Positions 58,076-64,000 of a stretch of DNA of 64,000 nt are shown piece after piece (the first letter of the stretch is position 1; each line of letters begins with the position of its first letter). The notes under the pieces are model-generated. The model was not told the DNA's origin, searched no databases, and was given only the letters and a program-made list of their open reading frames with translations. A program made the translations under genes and the position numbers. Source of the stretch: an uncultured Bacteroidales bacterium. Its GTDB lineage: Bacteria > Bacteroidota > Bacteroidia > Bacteroidales > Paludibacteraceae. The stretch lies in assembly GCA_946614295.1 (NCBI GenBank), contig CAMOGT010000005.1, positions 1 through 64,000 on the forward strand, in the 5' to 3' direction.

Positions 58076-59530
58076 ATGAAAAAGCACCATTTGTTGATAG
58101 CAGCCGTAGCCTTGTCCTTAGCGGCCTGCGAACAGACCTATATCCCTTCTACGGAACAGAAGGCGCCGGTGATTACGGATTTCAGTCCGAAAGAAGGCGA
58201 GACAGGCACCGAGATTACCATTACAGGGGAGAACCTGCAACGCGTGGATACCGTGATGATAGGCGGTGCCCCGGCAGTTATCGCCTACCGGGTGAGTGCA
58301 GGCAAACTGATAGCCAAAGTGGTGAATGGCAACCGTACGGGCGTGGTTCGCGTCGCCAATGTGACCGGTTCGGACGAGTCCAAAGAGGTCTTTACCGTCC
58401 ACTACGCCGTACCTTCCATCAAACAATACCCGGAAGAGGGTACTGTGAATGCCGAGGTGGTTGTGGAGGGCGATAATCTTCATTTTGTGGAGCAGGTGCT
58501 GGTGGACGACCAGCCGGCGGTCATCATCGCCCAACGCAAGCAAGAGTTGGTTTTCCGCGTGCCGTATTCGGACAAAGAAGAAAAAGTATCGCTCCGTTTC
58601 ACCTATTTCGACGGCACGTCCAAACAGTCCATCGGTGCGGAAGGAAAATCATTCCTGGTTCTCAAAGAGACTCCGAAGGTAAAAGTGTGTCCTACTTCTC
58701 TGACCAAATACGAGCCAGCTCTCTTGCAAGGCGAGAATCTCAAGTTGATTGAGAAAATTATGGTCGGCGAAGAGAGGGTAGAGATTAAGTTACAATCCGA
58801 CGATGAAATCCTCTTCGATATGCCTACCAACTATTTCGGCGGAAATATGACGGGTGATTTGAGGGGTATCTACTACGGGACGAAAGAGATCTTATTGGCC
58901 TCTAATTTTCAAGTATTCGCAGATCCGAACGAGCCGAGGTATTATACTCACAAGAATGTGCTCCTCAGTGCCCGTGCCGGTTATGGAGGAACGGAAGAGG
59001 CGTTCTTTGACGCTGAGTCTGGCATGGTGATATCCAGTTGCGACGCTTCATCCAATATCTCCATTATTGACTTCCTGCTATATGACCAAGCAGGATACGT
59101 TCAACTCTATAGTCCGATGAACGCGTCCAATGTGGTGAAGAACTTTAAATGCGAAGGCAAGACCATTGACCCTCAGGACGGAACCTGGAAAGACTTCTAC
59201 ACGACAGAGACTTACTTCCGCGTACTCAACCCTGACTCTGCAGCTCAGCAAGCGATTATCAACGCCTATGAAGCCGGCACGATCGTTGAACTCAACGATG
59301 CATTCTTTACCGGCGTAGCAGAGCCTGTCAGTAAAGCCCCGCGCGTTTATAAGTCAGCCTCCGATCCCGGCTACAGCAATACCCATTTCTCGCTTGATGC
59401 GTACCCCTACGGATGGGTGAAGAATACCACCACAGGAAAGAGCGGCATTCTCAAAATGAAAGCAATCCCCAAGGACGCCGTCAACGGCCGTATTCCGGAA
59501 CTGCAATTTGATATTATTTGGAGTAAATAA
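58076..59530 (+). CDS. IPT/TIG-domain surface lipoprotein (SusE-position)
   Basis: Start set at 58076 (MKKHHLLIAAVA), 484 residues. Lipobox SLAAC, then at least two IPT/TIG immunoglobulin-like domains (about residues 30-110, APVITDFSPKEGETGTEITI, and 112-200, PSIKQYPEEGTVNAEVVV) and a third similar region from about 205-290. The C-terminal portion of about 180 residues has RVLNPDSAAQQAIINAYEAG and is probably the glycan-binding domain. It sits after SusC/SusD where surface glycan-binding proteins usually lie. No enzyme motif. Confidence 0.83.
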   Translation: MKKHHLLIAAVALSLAACEQTYIPSTEQKAPVITDFSPKEGETGTEITITGENLQRVDTVMIGGAPAVIAYRVSAGKLIAKVVNGNRTGVVRVANVTGSDESKEVFTVHYAVPSIKQYPEEGTVNAEVVVEGDNLHFVEQVLVDDQPAVIIAQRKQELVFRVPYSDKEEKVSLRFTYFDGTSKQSIGAEGKSFLVLKETPKVKVCPTSLTKYEPALLQGENLKLIEKIMVGEERVEIKLQSDDEILFDMPTNYFGGNMTGDLRGIYYGTKEILLASNFQVFADPNEPRYYTHKNVLLSARAGYGGTEEAFFDAESGMVISSCDASSNISIIDFLLYDQAGYVQLYSPMNASNVVKNFKCEGKTIDPQDGTWKDFYTTETYFRVLNPDSAAQQAIINAYEAGTIVELNDAFFTGVAEPVSKAPRVYKSASDPGYSNTHFSLDAYPYGWVKNTTTGKSGILKMKAIPKDAVNGRIPELQFDIIWSK

Positions 59531-59547
59531 TTAAGAAAGATAAAGCG

Positions 59548-61026
59548 ATGGGAAAGCATTTTATTATAGGCCTATTGGCGCTCTTGATTGTCTTGCCTGC
59601 AGGAGCCACCACAAAGATTTTGACAACTGCTGCACAGGCCAAGACGGCATTACCTGCTGCTCAACCGGGAGATACATTCTTGTTGGCAGACGGAGATTAT
59701 GCTCTCTCGTGGCTCAAAATCAAATGTGCCGGCACGGAGCAGGCGCCTATTGTTATTAAGGCGAAGAACCTCCTCAAAGCACGAGTTGTACAAGCCGGAT
59801 GTATCACGCTGGAAAACGCTGCGTATATAGAGTTCTACGGGCTTGATTTCGATATGGCAGCCACCTCTTCGTTCTTTAAGTTGCAAGGGGCGCATCATAT
59901 TCGTATCTCACACAACCGATTCCAAATGTCGGTGGATAAAGAAGGACAGACCTCCAAGTGGATTCTCATCGGAGATATTTGGGGAAACGACACATGCACT
60001 AGCGGATATAATCGTGTGGACTATAACCTCTTTCTCAACAAGGCCGATGGCGGAGCACTGATTGTCATCGATGGTGCGCACGGCACTCCGGGAGGCATCA
60101 GTAAATACGACCGCATTGACCATAATATTTTCCGCGGTAACGGTCCTCGTGTGGCAAATGAGAAAGAAACAGTCCGCATCGGAGTTAGTGACCTCTCGAT
60201 GGATTCCGCTTATACGATAGTGGAAAATAATTTGTTTGAGGATTGCGATGGTGATCCGGAAGTCGTTTCTGTCAAGAGTTGCTGCAATATTGTGCGCAAT
60301 AATACTTTCCGCCATTGTTTGGGTACTCTTTGCCTTAGGCACGGATTTTGTAACACAGCAGAAGGAAACCTCTTCTTTGGCGAAAACAAAACAGCAGTCT
60401 ATGAGGACGGAATTATCGGTTGCGGAGGAATACGTGTGTACGGGAAAGACCATATTATTCGGAATAATTATATGGAAGGTTTGACAGGCTATAAGTGGGA
60501 CCCGGCTATCGCGCTTACGAATGGCGATGCAACGAACACCGTTAGTACAGCGGCGAAGCATTTCCTGCCGGAGAATGTGGTAATCTCGAATAATACCTTT
60601 GTGCGCTGTGTCTCTACCTTAGAAGCAGGGTTCACCAATAACGACAAATACTCCAAGAAACCAAAATCTTGTCGTTTTGAGGATAACCTGATAGTAGCGG
60701 ATACACAAGCGATTACGATGCATACAGAGATGAATAGCAGCAATATTGTCTTCTCCAACAACCGCATATATCTGGAGGGGAATGGTGTAGTAGGAATGAC
60801 CTATTCCGCATCCCAATTCACGCTGCTTACGGAGCAACCCGCTTTGCCTTCTGTCAATGGCAGAATAATGAACGACCTCAATGCCGGTCCTTGGGCCATT
60901 GAAGAAACACCGCAAGCTATTGAGACGATAAACTCAAAAACGCAAGGCACAAAACTCCTCCAAAACGGACAGATAGTTATCATCCGCGATGGCAAGAAAT
61001 ATAATATTTTAGGAAATAGATTATAA
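59548..61026 (+). CDS. PL6-family alginate lyase, divergent calcium site, with sorting-like motif
   Basis: The 492-residue protein has a signal peptide (to AGA, about residue 20) and a right-handed beta-helix. Active-site candidates: Lys243 in VSVKSCCN and Arg264 in LCLRHGF. The calcium-ligand pair that is Glu-x-Glu in the two other PL6 proteins here reads Asp236-Pro-Glu238 (GDPE). It ends KLLQNGQIVIIRDGKKYNIL plus GNRL, the shared C-terminal motif. It may differ in block preference from its neighbours; this is inference. Confidence 0.88.
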   Translation: MGKHFIIGLLALLIVLPAGATTKILTTAAQAKTALPAAQPGDTFLLADGDYALSWLKIKCAGTEQAPIVIKAKNLLKARVVQAGCITLENAAYIEFYGLDFDMAATSSFFKLQGAHHIRISHNRFQMSVDKEGQTSKWILIGDIWGNDTCTSGYNRVDYNLFLNKADGGALIVIDGAHGTPGGISKYDRIDHNIFRGNGPRVANEKETVRIGVSDLSMDSAYTIVENNLFEDCDGDPEVVSVKSCCNIVRNNTFRHCLGTLCLRHGFCNTAEGNLFFGENKTAVYEDGIIGCGGIRVYGKDHIIRNNYMEGLTGYKWDPAIALTNGDATNTVSTAAKHFLPENVVISNNTFVRCVSTLEAGFTNNDKYSKKPKSCRFEDNLIVADTQAITMHTEMNSSNIVFSNNRIYLEGNGVVGMTYSASQFTLLTEQPALPSVNGRIMNDLNAGPWAIEETPQAIETINSKTQGTKLLQNGQIVIIRDGKKYNILGNRL

Positions 61027-61038
61027 AAAAAATATACG

Positions 61039-63360
61039 ATGAAAAAATTGATCTTAATCTTGAGTGTGGCACTCGTTGGTGTTTCACTCAACGCAACGGT
61101 TTACAACGTCACTAATTCCGATGAATTCAATGCCACAGCAAAAAAAGTGCAGGCAGGTGACTCCATTGTGCTTGCCTCCGGTGTATGGCAAGACGCACAA
61201 TTGGTCCTCAAACGTGCGAAAGGAACTGAAAAAGCTCCTATAACCGTCACAGTTGCCGAGAAAGGCAAAACAACCTTAGAAGGCGCTTCGTCTATTCGTT
61301 TTTCCGGAGATTATGTGCATGTCAATGGATTGATTTTCCAAAATGGAGGTCAAGGCGTCCGCCATGTGATTGAGTTCCGCACCAGCAGTACCGATTATGC
61401 CAACCATTCAGTGCTTTCCGAATGTGTCATCAAGGATTATAATCCCGCAGACAAATCCGAACAAAGCGATTGGGTAAGCCTTTGGGGTAAGCACAATACC
61501 GTCGAGCATTGCTATTTTGCCGGAAAAACCAATCAGGGCACTACGTTTATCGTCTGGCCCAATGACTCGCTGAGCCAGGAGAACCACCATCGTATATACC
61601 GCAATTATTTCGGTTACCGCAAGCCCCTTGGATCCAACGGAGGCGAGACCATGCGTATCGGCACCAGCCATGTATCCAAATCCAATTCGCAAACCGTCGT
61701 GGAGGGCAATTATTTCGAGCATTGTGACGGCGAGGTGGAAATTGTTTCCGTCAAGAGTTGCGAGAACGAAATAATTAACAACACGTTCTATGAGTGCGAG
61801 GGGGCGCTGGTACTCCGTCACGGCGACCGGAACGAAGTGAGCGGTAACCTTTTTATAGGCAACGGCAAACGCCATACCGGCGGCGTGCGTATTGTCAATG
61901 AGGGGCAGTATGTGCATCATAATTTCTTTTACAAGCTGGCGGGCAAAGAATTCCGTGCGGCTGTCTCGATCATGAATGCCATCTACGATACCCCTCTCAA
62001 CGGCTACCACCAGGTGCGTGATGCAGTAATTGAACAGAATACTTTTGTCAGTTGTGCCCATCCCTTCGAACTGTGTGTGGGCAAAGGATTCCGTGAGCGT
62101 GACGCCAAACCTGAGCGGTGTGTGGTCCGTAAAAATATCGTCTATTGCCCCAATGCCGAAGAATTGGTAAAGGCGTATGATGAGGGTTATGATGTCCGTT
62201 TTGAAGATAATGTGCTCTTCTCACAAGCCGGTTTTGACCCGGCCTCTGTTACTACCGATGTCCGTACCGATTTCAAATACGAGCTTTTTGTCCCGCTTGC
62301 CGAAGACCCGTCCCTCGGCGCTTTCGGAGGTGGCGTATGGGCGCAACCGGATTATACGCCGGCGACCAAGGATAACTGCGGTCCTTCCTGGTACACGCCG
62401 ACCGAGCCCTCTGCAACCGCCACTCGTGCGCCCAAGACGTGGCGTCCGGAACCGGGAGATGAGGCATTAGGCAAGGCTATTCGTAAAGCTCAGGCGGGAG
62501 ATATTATCGAACTATCTTCCGGCACCTATACGCTGACCAAAAAAGCGAAAATAGCCGAAACGCTCACTATCCGGGCTGCGGAGAATGCCAAACCCCTTAT
62601 TCTGATAGCGGGAGAGCAATCGACTGTCACCGGATTCGAGATTGGAGAAAGTGCCCGTCTGACTTTACAGGGACTCACCATCCGTGGCGACAAGGACGGT
62701 GAGCCCTTGGCCAAATATTGTTTCACCGCCAATAAGGAGAACGCCGCTAACTACTGCCTGTTTGTTGAGAACTGCGATATATCCGGATTCCTTGTTACGG
62801 ATGGCGGTGCGCTGTTCAAAGCCTATAAGAATACCTTTGCTGACTCCATTGTTATCCGTTCTTCCTTCATTCATGATTGCTATCGCGGTCTGGCTTTGGC
62901 GGAGGAAAAGGAAGAAAAAGGACTCTATAATGCGGAGGTCGTTTGGCTGGACAACACGGTTTTCCGGGCGGTCACGCAATGGGCGGTGGATTATAACCGG
63001 TTGGGGATGGATGAATCCACTTCGGGCGGTTCGCTTATTATTGACCATTGTATTTTCGACGAGGTCAACGACCGTGAGGACCAGACTATCGTCCGGCAGA
63101 AAGGCATCAAGCAGGTAGAGGTGAGCAATACGCTGTTTATGAACTCCGCCGCCAAACATGCCATCCGGCTGACTGCATCCGGACAAACGGCGCAGAACTG
63201 CGATGTCTATTTATGCGGCAAAATCACTGTACAAGGACAGGCAAAGGCGGCCAATATATTATCCGTCAAACCCAAGTTCCTTAAAAAATCCTATACAGCC
63301 GATCCCAAATCGCCTTTGGCGGGAGCGGCTACGGACGGAGGAAACATAGGTATTCGATGA
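61039..63360 (+). CDS. two-domain PL6-family alginate lyase
   Basis: The 773-residue protein has a signal peptide (to SLNA, residue 19), an N-terminal catalytic beta-helix (about 20-440) and a second beta-helix domain (about 455-773), the layout of the exolytic two-domain PL6 enzymes such as AlyGC. Active-site candidates: Glu232 and Glu234 (GEVE), Lys239 in VSVKSCEN and Arg260 in VLRHGDRN. Unlike the two other PL6 proteins it lacks the short C-terminal motif and ends DGGNIGIR. The stop overlaps the next start as ATGA. Confidence 0.9.
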   Translation: MKKLILILSVALVGVSLNATVYNVTNSDEFNATAKKVQAGDSIVLASGVWQDAQLVLKRAKGTEKAPITVTVAEKGKTTLEGASSIRFSGDYVHVNGLIFQNGGQGVRHVIEFRTSSTDYANHSVLSECVIKDYNPADKSEQSDWVSLWGKHNTVEHCYFAGKTNQGTTFIVWPNDSLSQENHHRIYRNYFGYRKPLGSNGGETMRIGTSHVSKSNSQTVVEGNYFEHCDGEVEIVSVKSCENEIINNTFYECEGALVLRHGDRNEVSGNLFIGNGKRHTGGVRIVNEGQYVHHNFFYKLAGKEFRAAVSIMNAIYDTPLNGYHQVRDAVIEQNTFVSCAHPFELCVGKGFRERDAKPERCVVRKNIVYCPNAEELVKAYDEGYDVRFEDNVLFSQAGFDPASVTTDVRTDFKYELFVPLAEDPSLGAFGGGVWAQPDYTPATKDNCGPSWYTPTEPSATATRAPKTWRPEPGDEALGKAIRKAQAGDIIELSSGTYTLTKKAKIAETLTIRAAENAKPLILIAGEQSTVTGFEIGESARLTLQGLTIRGDKDGEPLAKYCFTANKENAANYCLFVENCDISGFLVTDGGALFKAYKNTFADSIVIRSSFIHDCYRGLALAEEKEEKGLYNAEVVWLDNTVFRAVTQWAVDYNRLGMDESTSGGSLIIDHCIFDEVNDREDQTIVRQKGIKQVEVSNTLFMNSAAKHAIRLTASGQTAQNCDVYLCGKITVQGQAKAANILSVKPKFLKKSYTADPKSPLAGAATDGGNIGIR

Positions 63361-64000
63361 AACGCGTCGGTTTCATAGTATGGGCATTGGTCTTTTCGGC
63401 TGCTGTCGGCGGATGGAACTCCGCTTTGCTGTCCATCCGGGACGGTCAGCCGGTGTATCATCCCGATGCAGACGGTTATGTTCTGCCGGATTTTAGCCAC
63501 GCCGGTTATAAAGGCGCAGACGAACAATGGCCCGAGATACCTGTGGTCAAAACCATCTATCCTGTCTCCGGGGACAATACGGCGCATATCCAAGCGGCTA
63601 TTGATACGGTGGGCACCATGCCTTTGATAAACGGGGTACGCGGCGCGTTGCTCCTGAGTGCAGGTACTTATACGCTCTCCGGTTCGCTGGCTGTGCCATA
63701 CGACGGAGTGGTTATCCGCGGGGAAGGAGCAGACCGAACTATTCTGCGTGCCGTAGGTGACACCCCCCATCAGCGCGATGTGCTGGTTATCGGTTCCGGC
63801 AAACGTATATGGGGCGCCTCCGAACGAAACGGCACGCGGCAGACTATTCAGGACGCCGTGGTGCCTGTCGGAGCTGTTTCTTTTACAGTCGGGGACGGCA
63901 GCCGGTATTCGGTGGGGGCTCCGCTGATGATTTATCACCCGTGTTCGGCGGCATGGCTGGCTGCGGTGGATTACGGCGGGGTGCCATATCCCGATCCCAC
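63357..64000 (+). CDS. beta-helix (pectate-lyase-superfamily-like) secreted protein, cut by window end
   Basis: The frame begins at the ATG on 63357, overlapping the upstream stop, and is open to the window end (214 codons). A hydrophobic N-terminus MKRVGFIVWALVFSAAVGGW acts as signal. It then shows VSGDNTAHIQAAIDTVG, LLLSAGTYTLSGSLAVPYD and VVIRGEGADRTILRAVG, the start of a pectate-lyase-3-type beta-helix. A lyase or hydrolase acting on alginate-derived or other uronic polymers is plausible; family and catalytic residues lie outside the window. Confidence 0.75.
   Translation, partial: MKRVGFIVWALVFSAAVGGWNSALLSIRDGQPVYHPDADGYVLPDFSHAGYKGADEQWPEIPVVKTIYPVSGDNTAHIQAAIDTVGTMPLINGVRGALLLSAGTYTLSGSLAVPYDGVVIRGEGADRTILRAVGDTPHQRDVLVIGSGKRIWGASERNGTRQTIQDAVVPVGAVSFTVGDGSRYSVGAPLMIYHPCSAAWLAAVDYGGVPYPDP

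Overview
The window looks like a chromosomal segment of an uncultured Bacteroidales (phylum Bacteroidota). The reasons are: four SusC/SusD-type systems' worth of genes (three complete SusC/SusD pairs), TonB-linked outer-membrane transporters with an N-terminal carboxypeptidase-regulatory-like domain, lipoproteins with Bacteroidota-type signal peptides, and at least ten promoters that fit the Bacteroidota consensus TTG-N19/20-TAnnTTTG. No insertion sequence, prophage, CRISPR array or rRNA was seen.

Region 1 (1-8,260, minus strand) is the cell-wall and division (dcw) cluster in canonical order: mraZ, rsmH, ftsL-like, ftsI, murE, mraY, murD (murD cut by the window start). Its spacers are unusually long and filled with AT-rich short repeats, and rsmH carries a large in-frame insertion built of consecutive hairpins. 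Region 2 (8,314-17,822, minus strand) is a five-gene outer-membrane uptake operon: SusC, SusD, a HExxH zinc metallohydrolase lipoprotein, a DUF4302-like lipoprotein and a secreted protein of unknown function; its substrate cannot be told from sequence. Region 3 (17,862-25,939) is housekeeping: an M16 peptidase, tRNA-Leu(UAG), mazG, lpxH, a SufT/DUF59 protein, htpG, clpP and an aminopeptidase P.

Region 4 (26,037-36,612, plus strand) is a fructan (probably levan) utilisation locus: a membrane-spanning regulator that fuses a periplasmic sugar-binding domain to an AraC DNA-binding domain, then SusC, SusD, a DUF4960-like surface glycan-binding lipoprotein, a GH32 glycosidase and a small secreted protein. 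The gene order matches the SusC-SusD-binding protein-endolevanase block known from Bacteroides thetaiotaomicron. A 625-base gap (36,613-37,238) follows; it holds a strong promoter and a terminator with no gene, a possible small RNA.

Region 5 (37,171-64,000, mostly plus strand) is an alginate utilisation locus. A first operon encodes a PL17 oligoalginate lyase, KdgF, an MFS hexuronate transporter and an SDR reductase (monomer formation, ring opening, import, reduction). A convergent GntR/FadR-type repressor gene follows. A second, very long operon encodes four proteins built from a repeated concanavalin-like module (one also with a sialate O-acetylesterase-like domain), three PL6 alginate lyases, a SusC/SusD pair, an IPT/TIG-domain surface lipoprotein and the start of a beta-helix protein cut by the window end. 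Both operons carry the same palindrome (core TTGGTTAACCAA) just downstream of the -7 box, so they are probably co-repressed by the GntR protein.

Two themes run across regions. First, seven secreted proteins from different loci end in the same roughly 25-residue C-terminal motif, probably a sorting signal. Second, the short repeats that fill spacers also occur in frame inside conserved enzymes (RsmH, MurE, M16 peptidase, aminopeptidase P, the fructan regulator) and encode the hydrophobic cores of several lipoprotein signal peptides.
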